DNA of 64,000 nt from Planctomycetes bacterium B3_Pla (GCA_005223045.1 NJBM01000007.1:124001-188000); one strand, 5' to 3'. Shown: positions 1 through 10,356, numbered from the stretch's first letter. The notes: generated from the letters alone by a model not told the origin. A program made the numbers and translations.

Positions 1-1
1 C

Positions 2-1336
2 CGCCGGCGCATGGCCGAGGCATCGGAACAGCTTGCCGATTCCCGGTCGAGAATCCGCCAGTCTGCCGAAGAGCTGGAGAAGGGGATGGTTTCGAGGGCC
101 GTTACTTCCACGACCCGTGCCGGGCGTCAGCTTGAAGAGATGCGCGACGAGTTCAGGCGCAGGACCTCCGGCCAATTCACCGAGGAAATGCGCGACATGC
201 GCGAGCAGGCTCAGCAGCTCGATGAGCGCCAGAAAAAGATAGCCGAAGAGATAGCGAAGCAGTTGGATTCAAAACAAAAAACACTCGTGGATTCCGGCGA
301 TAACCGCGAGCTGGCGGATCGGATTGACGAGCAAAAAAAGAGTACCGATGAGTTGATAAATCGGATGGAAGAAGTGAGCGAGGAGTCGGAGACATCCGAG
401 CCGCTGCTCTCGAAAAAGCTCTACGACACGCTGCGCCGGGCAAGCACCGGCAATGTCGATAAATCGCTCGAAGCAGCCGGCGAGCTGCTCAGACGCAACT
501 TCCTGCGGCAGGCGCAGGAGGTCGAGAAACCGGCCGGCAAGGGCATCGAACAGATCAGGGAAGGCGTCGAGGAAGCCGCCCAGAGCGTACTCGGCGACGA
601 GGCAGAATCGCTGCGCTTAGCCCAACAACAACTCGATGAGCTGATCAGACAGATGAACGACGAGGCGGAGCGCGCCGGCGGCGCAGGCCGGCGCCAACCC
701 GGCGATTCCAACGAGCCGGCGGACTCAGAGGAGAACCAGCAGCGTGCCAGCAGTAAACGTGGAGAAAGGCAACCCTCAGAGCAGCAACAGCAGGGCAGAG
801 AATCGGCAGACGCCCGCGGGGGAGGAAATCGTCCGACGGATTCTGCTCGCGACGGCCGGCAGCAACAAGGTTCCCAGCGCAACGGCTCACAAAGGCAAGC
901 GAACACCAGAAGCAGAAGCGCCGAAGGACGGGCCGATCCGAGGGGATGGGGCGGCGGGCAAAGGCTGCCCGACCAGTCGGGCGGCATCTACGAGAGGGGA
1001 CCGCTTACCGGCGAAGACTTCAGGCAATGGTCCGACCGCCTGCGCGACGTGGAAGAAATGCTTGACGAACCTGGCCTGCGTAACGAGGCGGCAAGGGTCC
1101 GCGACCGTGCCCGTTCGATGCGAGTGGAGTTTAAGCGTCACGGCAAAGAGCCTCAGTGGGACCTGGTCAGGCAGCAGGTCACCAGGCCTTTGACTGAGCT
1201 GCGCAAGCGCATCGACGAGGAGCTGGCCAAGCTCGAGTCGAAGGAGGCATTGGTTCCGATTGACCGCGATCCGGTGCCCAGTCGTTATGCCGAATTGGTA
1301 CGAAGATATTACGAGAACCTGGGGGGCGGCGATTGA
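2..1336 (+). CDS. Coiled-coil protein, C-terminal part (5' end outside window)
   Basis: The reading frame is open to the left edge. An ATG at 11 exists but lies in the middle of heptad-like sequence, so the gene most likely starts upstream and this is its C-terminal part. The visible 440 or so residues are almost all charged and helical (runs of E, R, Q, K and D), with a low-complexity Q/R/G/S-rich stretch at about residues 225-320 and a more ordered end (about 330-441). No catalytic motif or membrane segment is seen. The next gene starts on the same bases as its stop codon (TGATG), so the two are translationally coupled. Long coiled-coil proteins of this type sit next to VWA/DUF4159-type operons in planctomycetes; that parallel is inference. 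I do not recognise a specific family. Confidence 0.75.
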   Translation, partial: RRRMAEASEQLADSRSRIRQSAEELEKGMVSRAVTSTTRAGRQLEEMRDEFRRRTSGQFTEEMRDMREQAQQLDERQKKIAEEIAKQLDSKQKTLVDSGDNRELADRIDEQKKSTDELINRMEEVSEESETSEPLLSKKLYDTLRRASTGNVDKSLEAAGELLRRNFLRQAQEVEKPAGKGIEQIREGVEEAAQSVLGDEAESLRLAQQQLDELIRQMNDEAERAGGAGRRQPGDSNEPADSEENQQRASSKRGERQPSEQQQQGRESADARGGGNRPTDSARDGRQQQGSQRNGSQRQANTRSRSAEGRADPRGWGGGQRLPDQSGGIYERGPLTGEDFRQWSDRLRDVEEMLDEPGLRNEAARVRDRARSMRVEFKRHGKEPQWDLVRQQVTRPLTELRKRIDEELAKLESKEALVPIDRDPVPSRYAELVRRYYENLGGGD

Positions 1337-3705
1337 TGATGTTGCTTGGATCAATCTTTATCCCGTCAAACCAGTGGGCCTGGCCGGCCGGCGCAATCCT
1401 GGCTGTGGCCTTTCTGCTGCTGATCTGGTCATACCGCCGTGCGCCTGCGATCAGCGCTGCTCACGGTATCGCTTTTTGCCTCAAACTCCTGGGTGTGCTG
1501 GCGCTGGTGTTGTGCCTGACCGAGCCGCTTTGGAGCGGCAAGCGAGCCAAGTCCGGCGCGAATTTGTTCGTGGTGATAGCCGACAATAGCAGCGGGATGA
1601 ATGTTCGTGACAGCGGCATGACCCAAAGCCGGGGCCAGATCCTTCAAGCCGCATTGAAAGTCGATCGCGCCGACTGGCTCGGCACTCTGGCCAACAACTT
1701 TCAGCTTCGCCAGTATGTATTTGATTCGCGGCTTCGCCGGGCAACGGACTTTTCAGAGCTGGTCTTTGACGGCAAAGCCTCTGCAATCGGTGCGACCTTG
1801 CGAACTGTCGCCGAGCGTTACCGCGGCAGACCGCTGGCAGGTGTGCTGCTGATGACCGACGGCAACGCCACCGACATGGCTGAGCAGTCCTACGATCTGT
1901 CCGGCGCGCCGCCTGTCTATCCGGTTGTCGTCGGCAGTGCCAACCCACAAAAAGATATCTCCTTAGCGAACGTCTCGGTCAGCCAGACGTCTTTCGAGGA
2001 CGCCCCGGTGATGATCCAGGCCGACGTTGAAGCATCAGGCTACGCAGGCAAGACCGTGGAGGTCAGCCTGGTGGAAAACTCAGGCAACGTGGCCGAACAG
2101 CAAACATGGAAAATCTCCAGGAGCGACGAGAAAGAGGCGTTTCGTTTCCGGCTGCGTCCTGACAGGACCGGCGTCTTGTTCTATCACCTCGAGGTCGCAG
2201 AGACATCGAAGGAGGAGCCGGTAGAAGAATCCGAAGCACCGTCAGAGGCAACCCTGGCAAACAACCGGCGCACACTCGTGGTAAATCGCGGCCGGGGACC
2301 TTATCGAATTCTATACGTGTCCGGCAGGCCGAACTGGGAATATAAGTTCCTCCGGCGAGCTATTAGCGAAGATGAGAAAGTGCAGCTTGTAGGACTGCTT
2401 CGTGTCGCAAGGCGGGAGCCCAAATTCGATTGGAGAGGACGCAGAGGCGAGAGGAGCAATCCTCTGTATCGAGGATTCGACAACAAGGATGCGGACCAGA
2501 CCGAGCAATACGACCAGCCCGTTCTTGTGCGTCTTAACACGCGCGATGAGGCGGAGCTTCGCGACGGATTTCCCAAGACCGAAGAAGAGTTGTTCGGCTA
2601 TCATGCAGTCATTCTCGATGACATCGACGCCGAGTTTTTTTCGCACGACCAGATGGAACTGATCCAGCGTTTCGTCGCCGAGCGCGGCGGCGGGTTCCTG
2701 ATGCTCGGCGGCAAAGAATCGTTTCGGGAGGGCGGGTACCATCGCACACCCATAGGCCGCACGCTGCCGGTTTATTTAGACCGGCTGCCCGAGGCTGAGA
2801 CTACGGCTCAAATCCGTTTGAAAATGACACGCGAAGGCTGGCTGCAACCCTGGGCCAGGCTGCGCGACAATGAACAGGATGAACAGCGACGGCTCTCGGA
2901 GATGCCTGCATTTGACGTGCTCAACCGGGTCCGCGCCATCAAGGCCGGCGCCAGGATAGTCGCCACTGTCGGCGATGAGCAGACACAAGAGTTCCCTGCC
3001 CTGGTCGTACAGCGATTCGGCAACGGGCGCGCCGGGGCACTGACTATCGGCAATATTTGGCGCTGGGGTATGGAACGGGCTGAAATGCGCGACGATATGA
3101 ACAAGTTCTGGAGACAGACACTGCGCTGGCTCGTCGCCGACGTGCCGGACCGGATTTCATTCCAGGTCGCACACAAGCGCGACCGGGCGAATCAGCCGGT
3201 AATGCTCCAGGTTTGCGCTCGCGATAAAGATTTTGAGCCGATGGATAATGTTTCGGTTGTTATCGAAGTGCGCGATCCCAATAATCAGACGGCGCGACTG
3301 AGGGCCGAACCGGTGCCCGGTGAAAGCGGCGTGTTCGAGGCCGTACATATCCCGCGCTTTAGCGGCGGCTACTTCGCACGGGCGGTCGTAACCGATGAAA
3401 AGGCAAATGAGATCGGCGACGCGGAGACCGGATGGGCCGTCGATCTTGAGGCCCGTGAATTTGGATCTATAAGGACCAACCGGCCGCTGCTGGAAAAAAT
3501 CGCCCGGCAGACAGGTGGCCAGGTTATCGAGCTTGACGGATTGGACGATTTTGCCCGCAAGCTGCCCAGCCGGAATGTTCCGGTTACGACCACACAGATC
3601 AAGCCTTTATGGGATCTGCCGGGGATTCTCCCTGCGGTCTTTATGTTTAGTTTGATATGTTTCGCAGGCGAATGGACTTTGCGCCGCTGGAAGGGACTGC
3701 CGTGA
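1336..3705 (+). CDS. VWA / glutamine-amidotransferase-like inner-membrane protein
   Basis: A membrane-anchored protein of about 789 residues. Two hydrophobic helices lie near the N-terminus (about residues 10-30 and 45-62), and one lies at the extreme C-terminus (LPGILPAVFMFSLICF). Between them is a von Willebrand factor A-like domain with a weakened metal site (ADNSSG, then LLMTDGNATD). A class I glutamine-amidotransferase-like domain follows (ILYVSGRPNWEYKFL; then VILDDIDAEFF and GGGFLMLGGKESF). No amidotransferase Cys-His-Glu triad is obvious, so it is probably a binding or scaffold domain. The ATG at 1336 overlaps the stop of the upstream gene and is preferred over the in-frame TTG at 1333. 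The downstream gene overlaps its stop. The three genes are likely one operon of envelope-associated function; the role is unknown. Confidence 0.85.
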   Translation: MMLLGSIFIPSNQWAWPAGAILAVAFLLLIWSYRRAPAISAAHGIAFCLKLLGVLALVLCLTEPLWSGKRAKSGANLFVVIADNSSGMNVRDSGMTQSRGQILQAALKVDRADWLGTLANNFQLRQYVFDSRLRRATDFSELVFDGKASAIGATLRTVAERYRGRPLAGVLLMTDGNATDMAEQSYDLSGAPPVYPVVVGSANPQKDISLANVSVSQTSFEDAPVMIQADVEASGYAGKTVEVSLVENSGNVAEQQTWKISRSDEKEAFRFRLRPDRTGVLFYHLEVAETSKEEPVEESEAPSEATLANNRRTLVVNRGRGPYRILYVSGRPNWEYKFLRRAISEDEKVQLVGLLRVARREPKFDWRGRRGERSNPLYRGFDNKDADQTEQYDQPVLVRLNTRDEAELRDGFPKTEEELFGYHAVILDDIDAEFFSHDQMELIQRFVAERGGGFLMLGGKESFREGGYHRTPIGRTLPVYLDRLPEAETTAQIRLKMTREGWLQPWARLRDNEQDEQRRLSEMPAFDVLNRVRAIKAGARIVATVGDEQTQEFPALVVQRFGNGRAGALTIGNIWRWGMERAEMRDDMNKFWRQTLRWLVADVPDRISFQVAHKRDRANQPVMLQVCARDKDFEPMDNVSVVIEVRDPNNQTARLRAEPVPGESGVFEAVHIPRFSGGYFARAVVTDEKANEIGDAETGWAVDLEAREFGSIRTNRPLLEKIARQTGGQVIELDGLDDFARKLPSRNVPVTTTQIKPLWDLPGILPAVFMFSLICFAGEWTLRRWKGLP

Positions 3706-4709
3706 AAGCTAAAGCCTTAACAACGCTGTTGGTCGGCATATTGCTGCTCGGTGCGGTTGTTCGCTCGGTACATGCGGCAGAGCAAGAAGACCACGATAAG
3801 CCCACGGTGGTAGCTGTGGTGGGCGCCGGCGGGACACCGGAGTACACAGCCCAATTTGGCAAATGGGCCGGCCTTTGGGAGCAAGCTTGCTCGAAAGGCG
3901 ACGCGAGATTTGTCACAATTGGCCTGGATGAAGCTGAGGTGTCCGACGATCGCACGAAGCTGCAGGAAACACTGACGGCAGAAATCGACCGGAGCCATGC
4001 GGCCTTGTGGCTTGTCCTGATCGGGCATGGGACTTTCGACGGCAGGACGGCGAAATTCAACCTTCGCGGCCCCGACATCTCAACCGACGATCTGACCGAA
4101 TGGCTCAAACCGGTATCCAGACCGGTCGCAGTGATCAACACCTCCTCATCAAGCTCCCCTTTCCTCAGTAAGCTCTCTGCGCCGGGACGGGTCGTGATAA
4201 CCGCAACCAAGAGCGGCTTCGAGCAAAGCTACGCACGGTTCGGACAATACCTCGCCGATGCAATCGCCGAGCCACAGGCGGACCTTGACAAGGACGGTCA
4301 GACTTCCCTGCTGGAAGCTTTTCTGACCGCCTCCGGCCGCGTTGACGAATTCTACTCGGCCGCCGGCCGGCTCGTTACAGAGCACGCCCTGCTCGACGAC
4401 AACGGAGATGGACTCGGTACGCGGGCCGATTGGTTCCGCGGCATACGGCCCGTGAGAGAGGCTGAAGACGATGCGCCTCTCGACGGATACCGCGCCCACC
4501 AGTTTCACCTGGTTCGCAGCCGGGCCGAGCGCGAAATGCCGGCCAACCTGCGGGCGCAGCGGGACCGGCTTGAGCTTGAAGTTATGAAGCTGCGCGATGA
4601 AAAAGAGAAGTTCACCGAAGATGAGTATTATTCGAGACTCGAAGCATTGCTCTATGAGATCACTAAAATCTATGAGCAGTCCGACACGGTCAATGATGAT
4701 CCCGAGTAG
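3702..4709 (+). CDS. Secreted caspase/C13-fold protein lacking the nucleophile
   Basis: About 335 residues from a GTG at 3702 that overlaps the stop of the preceding gene. An upstream in-frame ATG at 3657 would add residues ahead of an evident signal peptide (hydrophobic residues 5-20, ending VHAA), so GTG is chosen. A His in an LIGHG(T)FDG motif (H109) after a hydrophobic strand matches the catalytic His of caspase-like and legumain-type (C13) peptidases. At the place of the expected catalytic Cys strand the protein reads VINTSSSSSPF (146-154), with no Cys. It therefore looks like a pseudopeptidase, or possibly a Ser-based variant. Two acidic EF-hand-like loops follow (DLDKDGQTSLLE, 194-205; LDDNGDG, 231-237), suggesting calcium binding. 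The C-terminus is a charged helix. Function unknown; the fold call is by motif only. Confidence 0.7.
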   Translation: MKAKALTTLLVGILLLGAVVRSVHAAEQEDHDKPTVVAVVGAGGTPEYTAQFGKWAGLWEQACSKGDARFVTIGLDEAEVSDDRTKLQETLTAEIDRSHAALWLVLIGHGTFDGRTAKFNLRGPDISTDDLTEWLKPVSRPVAVINTSSSSSPFLSKLSAPGRVVITATKSGFEQSYARFGQYLADAIAEPQADLDKDGQTSLLEAFLTASGRVDEFYSAAGRLVTEHALLDDNGDGLGTRADWFRGIRPVREAEDDAPLDGYRAHQFHLVRSRAEREMPANLRAQRDRLELEVMKLRDEKEKFTEDEYYSRLEALLYEITKIYEQSDTVNDDPE

Positions 4710-4735
4710 CTGTTCATTCGGTTAGCAAATGCACA

Positions 4736-5770
4736 TCAGATTTGACAAATGTGCTTTTCAAAGAAATTCAACAATTCCGGCAAGTCAATCTCATGCCCGC
4801 CCTCGTGGACATCCAACACCGCATCTCCGGGCTTGCCCAAATCACGATAAATCGTTCCGACCTCTTCCATTGCCTGACGGGCCAGCGGGACATAGAACTG
4901 GCTGGGCGGCTCAAGCATGCCGTTCTGACATTGCAGCGGTCGCGGGGCGATCAGAGAATAAACATCGGCAAAATCGACCAGTTCTCTAAGCCCTTCAAAC
5001 TTCCAGCACATACAATGGTTTTTCTCCATGTGGTCCATGGTGGTTAGAAAACCGGAACTGACAGTCGCGGCAATTCTTTCATCCATAGCCCCCAACCACA
5101 TCGCCATCTCACCTCCGAGCGACAGTCCGGCACAGCCAATTCCGGAGCGATCCACTTCGGGCATGGACTCCAGGTAATCGACACACCGAATCAAATCCCA
5201 CAAACGCTCTCCCATAAGTGATCGATCCTTTTCATAGACCTTGTGCTGACTGACGGTCGTGGATATGGTCACATAACCTTTTCCAGCCAAAACAGTGCCG
5301 AATCCCTTGTAGATGTGATTTGATTTTGCCTTCGCACGGTCTTTGGCGACAGTGATCTTATCGTACGGGCTGTACAGACTGCTGCCGTGACCGCCCATGC
5401 AAACAACCGCTGGCAAAGGCCCTCGATGCAAAGCCGGTATCGTGACCACGAGCCGGATTCGCCTGGTGGATGTGGAATTTATTTCTAACTCTTTGACTCG
5501 ATACGTGTGCCTGTCGGCGGAAAAAAGTACCTCAGGTTCCAGGAGTATCGCATCTTTCGTCCGAACCAGATCGTCTATCTTGAGCAGTTGTGACAGTTCA
5601 GCTCTAACATTACTTTGCCAGCTCCCGGCGTCATCCGCCGACCGTGATGTATATTTCATCTTACGGTACTGAGGCGAAGAGTCCCGACTCTGTTCTGCTG
5701 CCGACCTCCCGACAGAGGCATAGAGAAACACAAACACAGCGGCAGGAATAATCAACTTGTGGATTCGCAT
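4736..5770 (-). CDS. Secreted alpha/beta hydrolase (esterase, dienelactone-hydrolase-like)
   Basis: A 344-residue protein with an N-terminal signal peptide (hydrophobic core at residues 5-20, then GRSAAEQ). The nucleophile elbow GLSLGGEMAM follows the conserved strand, and the oxyanion region VVCMGGHGSS is upstream. An Asp is expected in the DVYSLIAPRPLQCQNG block and the His in VHEGGHEIDLPELL near the C-terminus, so a Ser-Asp-His triad is plausible. Secreted members of this group in polysaccharide-degrading bacteria are often acyl or acetyl-xylan esterases; the substrate here is inferred only. It is convergent with the operon at 1-4.7 kb and divergent from the lactate permease. Confidence 0.85.
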   Translation of the reverse strand: MRIHKLIIPAAVFVFLYASVGRSAAEQSRDSSPQYRKMKYTSRSADDAGSWQSNVRAELSQLLKIDDLVRTKDAILLEPEVLFSADRHTYRVKELEINSTSTRRIRLVVTIPALHRGPLPAVVCMGGHGSSLYSPYDKITVAKDRAKAKSNHIYKGFGTVLAGKGYVTISTTVSQHKVYEKDRSLMGERLWDLIRCVDYLESMPEVDRSGIGCAGLSLGGEMAMWLGAMDERIAATVSSGFLTTMDHMEKNHCMCWKFEGLRELVDFADVYSLIAPRPLQCQNGMLEPPSQFYVPLARQAMEEVGTIYRDLGKPGDAVLDVHEGGHEIDLPELLNFFEKHICQI

Positions 5771-5964
5771 TTGTCACCTGCTCTTTCACACACAATCACC
5801 AGGAGAATTCTTGCTCGTCCTTTTTGGACCACTGATAACATTGTAACAGAAATTTGCATTCTATTCCAGAGCGCGGCGTCATTAGTTTACAACACGACGG
5901 TCGTTCAGAATTCGCACATTTCGATGACTTCGGCGGCAAATATGTGAAAGCAGATTTCAGTTGA

Positions 5965-5993
5965 TTGCAATTGAGAGAAGGTTTCTATATGAT
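5965..5993 (+). promoter_or_regulatory. Candidate sigma-70-type promoter for the lactate permease operon
   Basis: TTGCAA (5965-5970) and TATGAT (5988-5993) are separated by exactly 17 bases, about 70 bases ahead of the permease start. It lies in the 296-base divergent gap between the hydrolase and the permease. Nothing else that could be a gene is seen in that gap. No operator is evident. Confidence 0.45.
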
Positions 5994-6066
5994 GGCGGGA
6001 TAATCAGAGGGCGTTGATACGTAAGATTTCGCCAATCCGGCACATTGAATCTCTGAGTAACCACAA

Positions 6067-7851
6067 ATGAGCACCGAACTGTTGTGCGTCCTGGCGTTGC
6101 TGCCCATCATCGCGGTGGCATTCTTTCTGGTTGTGCTGCGCTGGCCGGCCAGTCGAGCGATGCCGGTGTGCTATCTTGTAGCCGTGGTGCTGGCTCTATT
6201 CGTCTGGCAGGTTCCCGGTCTGAGAATAGCCGCCGCTTCGATCAAAGGGCTGGTGATTGCGGGAACCTTGCTCTACATCATTTTCGGGGCGATCCTGCTC
6301 TTGAATACGCTGCACGAGAGCGGCGGACTGCGAGCCATCCGGAAGGGTTTCACCGATATTACACCGGATCGGCGAATTCAAGTTATCATTATCGCCTGGT
6401 TGTTCGGCTCGCTCATGGAGGGAGCGGCGGGATTCGGCACGCCCGCGGCGATTTGCGTGCCGCTCCTTGTCGGCCTGGGATTTCCGCCGCTGGCCGCGGT
6501 GGTGTCCGGAATGATTATTCAAAGCACGCCTGTGTCCTTTGGGGCGGCGGGCACTCCCATTCTCATCGGAGTCAATAAGGGCCTCTTCCCTGAACAAGCC
6601 GTGCATGATTATGCTCAGCAAATTGGCTTTAGTGAATGGGGCGATTTCCTGGCTATGATCGGCGTAAAGGTGGCTCTGCTGCACGCCGTGGCCGGGGTGC
6701 TGATTCCGCTGATACTCGTTTCATTTCTCACTCGCTTTTTTGGCAGGAACAAGTCCTTTCGCGAGGGACTGCGAGTTTGGAAGTTCGCCATATTTGCCAG
6801 TTTGGCAATGGTGATACCTTATCTGATCGTGGCATTTACCTTAGGGCCAGAATTCCCCTCTTTGCTGGGTGGCCTTGTGGGTTTAGTCATCGTAACGACC
6901 GGCGCGCGCAAAGGTTTCCTGATGCCGCACAAAGACCAGCATTGGGAATTCGACGAGAGCGAGAACTGGGACCCGGACTGGACCGGCAAGATCGAGATCA
7001 GCGAAAACGAAAGCAACACCACGATGCGTCTGGTGAAGGCCTGGATACCCTACTTGCTCGTGGTATTGTTTCTGATCCTGACTCGATTGAAAGCGCTGCC
7101 GTTGGCCGGCCTGGTCAAATCATGGACAGTGACATTGCCGAATCTGCTGGGGACTGGAATTACCTCGGAGTTCCAGCCGCTCTATCTACCGGGGACTATT
7201 TTTGTTCTGGTCTCGTTCATGACGTACTTTATACATAGAATCGACCCGGCCTCTTACAAACGCGCCTGGGGCAGCTCGATCAAGACCGGGCTGGCCGCCT
7301 CGAGCGCCCTTGTTTTCACCGTCCCGATGGTGCAGGTGTTCATCAACTCCGACGGCGGAGCTGCCGGCTACGCCAAGATGCCGATAGCGCTGGCAGAGGG
7401 CGTAGCGGCTTTGGCCGGTTCGGCCTGGCCTATCTTTGCCCCGTTCATAGGCGGGATTGGTGCGTTCGTAGCAGGCAGCAACACTATCAGTAATATGATG
7501 TTCTCCCTGTTCCAATTTGACGTCGGCCGGCGAATCGGCGTCGATCCGAGCTGGGTAGTTGCGCTGCAGGCCGTCGGCGGCGCGGCCGGGAATATGATAT
7601 GTGTGCACAACGTTGTCGCCGCTTCAGCCGTTGTGGGATTGTTGGGCAAAGAGGGGCTTGTGATTCGCAAGACGTTGCTGCCATTTTTCTACTATTGGCT
7701 GCTCGTCGGGGCTGTGGGCTACTCGGTGGTGTGGTACGCTAAAGACGGAGCGTTGAACCTGGGGACGGTGATTGCAGCCCTGATCGTCCTGACCGCCATC
7801 ATAGTCATTCGTTGCGGAGTTATTCAAAAGAATAAAGGGGAAAGCTCTTGA
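6067..7851 (+). CDS. lctP: L-lactate permease family transporter
   Basis: A 594-residue integral membrane protein with about a dozen hydrophobic segments, of usual length for the LctP (TC 2.A.14) family, which takes up lactate or glycolate with protons. Family-type blocks are visible: [19 protein letters not shown] (about residues 117-135), [38 protein letters not shown] and [21 protein letters not shown] hydrophilic loop at about 278-320 ([14 protein letters not shown]) is more acidic than in typical members. The stop overlaps the start of the LarA-type gene (TTGA), so import and racemisation of a 2-hydroxy acid are translationally linked. Confidence 0.95.
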   Translation: MSTELLCVLALLPIIAVAFFLVVLRWPASRAMPVCYLVAVVLALFVWQVPGLRIAAASIKGLVIAGTLLYIIFGAILLLNTLHESGGLRAIRKGFTDITPDRRIQVIIIAWLFGSLMEGAAGFGTPAAICVPLLVGLGFPPLAAVVSGMIIQSTPVSFGAAGTPILIGVNKGLFPEQAVHDYAQQIGFSEWGDFLAMIGVKVALLHAVAGVLIPLILVSFLTRFFGRNKSFREGLRVWKFAIFASLAMVIPYLIVAFTLGPEFPSLLGGLVGLVIVTTGARKGFLMPHKDQHWEFDESENWDPDWTGKIEISENESNTTMRLVKAWIPYLLVVLFLILTRLKALPLAGLVKSWTVTLPNLLGTGITSEFQPLYLPGTIFVLVSFMTYFIHRIDPASYKRAWGSSIKTGLAASSALVFTVPMVQVFINSDGGAAGYAKMPIALAEGVAALAGSAWPIFAPFIGGIGAFVAGSNTISNMMFSLFQFDVGRRIGVDPSWVVALQAVGGAAGNMICVHNVVAASAVVGLLGKEGLVIRKTLLPFFYYWLLVGAVGYSVVWYAKDGALNLGTVIAALIVLTAIIVIRCGVIQKNKGESS

Positions 7852-9200
7852 AGACTATCGCTCTACAATTTGGTAACAGCCATATTGAGGTAGGTGTCCC
7901 CGGCGAGTCTGATATTCTGTCGGCAGGGAAGATCGCGGTTTTGTCCCACCCGGCTGCCGAGGTCCGCCGCAGTTTGCGCAAACCTACTGGAACTGCTTCT
8001 CTTGCGGTGCTGGCCCGGGATTGTGACAACGCTGCTGTCGTGGTATCGGACAGCACCAGACCGGTGCCGTACAAGGGGCCGAACGGTATTTTGAAGCCGA
8101 TCATAGAGACGCTCAAACAAAACTCGGTCAACGACATCAAGATCATCGTAGCCTGCGGCACTCACCGGCCGATGACCGAACCTGAACTGAGGGATATGCT
8201 GGGTGACGCGGCTTTTCAAGACGGAGTCGAAGTGATGAATCACGTCTCGACGGATGATTCGATGCTGAGATCTATCGGCGGCACCGACCGAACGCCGGAG
8301 GTAATGGTCAATCGTTATTATCTCGACGCTCAACTGAAAATTGCCACCGGCCTTGTTGAGCCGCACTTTATGGCGGGATTCTCCGGAGGCCGAAAAGCTA
8401 TCTGTCCCGGCATTTGCGGCCAAGGTGTAACTTACGGGCTACATTCGGCCTCCATACTGAACGAAGAAGGCTCGACGAACCTGGTCCTTAAAGGTAATCC
8501 CTGTCACGAAGAAGCTCTACGCATCGCCAGGATGGCCGGCGTTGACTTTATTGTAAATGTGACCATTGACAACAACAGGAAAATGACAGGAGTCTTTGCC
8601 GGGGATCTGGAAGATGCTCACCAGGCAGCCGTTGAGCATCTCCGCAGCTACGCGACGATTCCGGTAAGCAAATTGTACGATGTGGTGATTATCCCGGCCG
8701 GCGACGTCGGCGTAAACCATTATCAGTGTGTTAAAGCCGTTTTTGAAGCTTCCCGCGTTGCCAAACCCGACGGCAAGGTCGTTCTTTTGGGTAATCTGAC
8801 CGATCCTGATCCTGTAGGCAATCCGAACTACAAGGACATGCTTCGCTTGGCAATTCGCCTGGGATCCGACGGCTTTCTCCAGAAAATCTTAGCCAAAGAC
8901 TGGACTTTCGTGCCCGACCAATGGGAAGTGCAAATGTGGGCGAAAGCCTACCGCCGCCTGGCCAGCCCCGGGGAGATTTACATCTGCGCGCCGCAACTCG
9001 AAGATTGCCCAGGGGATTTGCTGCCCGAGACAAACGTGGCGGCACGAAATAAACGGCTCAAAGACGAGTCGAACGTGGATTTCGCCCGCAGAATTCTGCA
9101 ACAAACGATAGATGAGCTGACCAAAGGATTTGCCGGCAAAGAAACGCTCGTACTTCCGGACGGGCCTTATGCCGTACCGCTGGATGCGCATTTGATGTAA
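7848..9200 (+). CDS. larA: LarA-type nickel-pincer lactate (2-hydroxyacid) racemase
   Basis: A 450-residue DUF2088/LarA protein. The start is a TTG at 7848 overlapping the permease stop, with a purine-rich AAAGGGGAAAG just upstream. The family motifs and spacing fit Lactobacillus Lar[10 protein letters not shown] (69-77), a GTHRPMT His (H106), then [12 protein letters not shown] with His173 and the cofactor-binding Lys183 ten residues later, and His199 sixteen further on. All metal and cofactor ligands are therefore present. LarA needs the pyridinium-thioamide dinucleotide made by LarB, LarC and LarE, none of which is in this window. Pairing with a lactate permease favours lactate as substrate, but relatives act on malate and other hydroxy acids. 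Confidence 0.92.
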   Translation: MKTIALQFGNSHIEVGVPGESDILSAGKIAVLSHPAAEVRRSLRKPTGTASLAVLARDCDNAAVVVSDSTRPVPYKGPNGILKPIIETLKQNSVNDIKIIVACGTHRPMTEPELRDMLGDAAFQDGVEVMNHVSTDDSMLRSIGGTDRTPEVMVNRYYLDAQLKIATGLVEPHFMAGFSGGRKAICPGICGQGVTYGLHSASILNEEGSTNLVLKGNPCHEEALRIARMAGVDFIVNVTIDNNRKMTGVFAGDLEDAHQAAVEHLRSYATIPVSKLYDVVIIPAGDVGVNHYQCVKAVFEASRVAKPDGKVVLLGNLTDPDPVGNPNYKDMLRLAIRLGSDGFLQKILAKDWTFVPDQWEVQMWAKAYRRLASPGEIYICAPQLEDCPGDLLPETNVAARNKRLKDESNVDFARRILQQTIDELTKGFAGKETLVLPDGPYAVPLDAHLM

Positions 9201-9223
9201 ACACAGGGCTATGTGCCTGTAAA

Positions 9224-10321
9224 TTATCGCTTCGGCAGGTCGGGGAACACACCTGAGACGGCATTGTTGACAAGCCGGTGGTCGTGGATGTTCAGCGCTG
9301 CGGCGCGGCCGGCATCCACAGCGGCAAAAGCGTCAACTCCAAGCGAGGCAAGCTCCCGCACAAACGGCAGGGTCGCATTGCACAACGCCTGGCTGGACGT
9401 CCTGCTCACGGCGCCGGGTATGTTAGTGACGCAATAATGCACGACACCATCGACAATATAGGTGGGTTCATGATGGGTGGTCGGCCGGCATGTCTCAATG
9501 CAACCGCCCTGATCGACGCAAACGTCAACGACAACGCTGCCGGTCTTCATTTTCTTCAACAGCGAGCGGTCGATCAGAATTGGCGACCGCCCCCCGGGAA
9601 TCAGCACGGCACCAATCACCAGGTCCGCGTGAACCGCGTAGCTTTCTATCGCATGTGGGTCGCTGTAGATAGTCGTAACGTTGGCAGGCATAATCTCATC
9701 GAGGTATCGCATCCGGTCGAGGTTGATATCCATGATGGTCACGTTTGCACCCATCCCGGCGGCTATGCGCGCAGCGTTAGTGCCGACGACTCCCCCGCCG
9801 AGGATCAGGACATTTGCCGGCGCCACGCCGGTAACGCCGCCCAACAAAATCCCCCGTCCCATCATCGGCCGCTCCAGATACTTGGCGCCTTCGTGTATCG
9901 ACATTTTACCGGCCACCTCGCTCATCGGCGTAAGCAGCGGGAGCCGGTCCTGCGCGTCTGCCAGGGTCTCATACGCAACCGCGGCTATCCCAGCCTCCAG
10001 ACACCCGACGGTCAACTCGCGCGAAGCGGCAAAGTGGAAATAGCAGAATACTGTCTGCCCCTCGTGAAGCAGAGATATCTCGGGCGGCTGAGGCTCCTTG
10101 ACCTTGACAATCAATTCCGCCCGGGCGTAAATATCCCGGGCAGTCTCCACGACTTCGGCTCCGACGCAGGAGTACTGCTCGTCGGCAAAGCCGCTGCCGA
10201 CGCCCGCTCCCTGTTCGATAAGCACGGTGTGACCGTCCCGGCCCAGCAGCTCGGCGCCTACGGCAAGCATGCCCACACGGTATTCATCTGTCTTGATCTC
10301 TTTTGGAACGCCAATAATCAT
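9224..10321 (-). CDS. ald: Alanine dehydrogenase
   Basis: A 365-residue enzyme that interconverts L-alanine and pyruvate plus ammonia with NAD. It starts with the family-typical MIIGVPKEIKTDEYRVGM. An ATG seven codons earlier at 10342 exists, but the start at 10321 matches homologues and is preceded by AGGAATCAGG. The substrate-binding region VFCYFHFAASREL and the Rossmann motif VLILGGGVVGTNAARIAAGMG are intact, as is the C-terminal block NIPGAVSRTSSQAL. It is convergent with larA, only 23 bases away. Both act around the pyruvate/lactate node, though they are on opposite strands. Confidence 0.95.
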   Translation of the reverse strand: MIIGVPKEIKTDEYRVGMLAVGAELLGRDGHTVLIEQGAGVGSGFADEQYSCVGAEVVETARDIYARAELIVKVKEPQPPEISLLHEGQTVFCYFHFAASRELTVGCLEAGIAAVAYETLADAQDRLPLLTPMSEVAGKMSIHEGAKYLERPMMGRGILLGGVTGVAPANVLILGGGVVGTNAARIAAGMGANVTIMDINLDRMRYLDEIMPANVTTIYSDPHAIESYAVHADLVIGAVLIPGGRSPILIDRSLLKKMKTGSVVVDVCVDQGGCIETCRPTTHHEPTYIVDGVVHYCVTNIPGAVSRTSSQALCNATLPFVRELASLGVDAFAAVDAGRAAALNIHDHRLVNNAVSGVFPDLPKR

Positions 10322-10356
10322 CCTGATTCCTATCAATTCCAACGAACGCGATTTGG

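Noticed and set aside
421..987. Long minus-strand frames opposite the coiled-coil gene
   Set aside because: Ser/Arg/Pro-rich translations typical of the antisense of a charged gene, without motifs.
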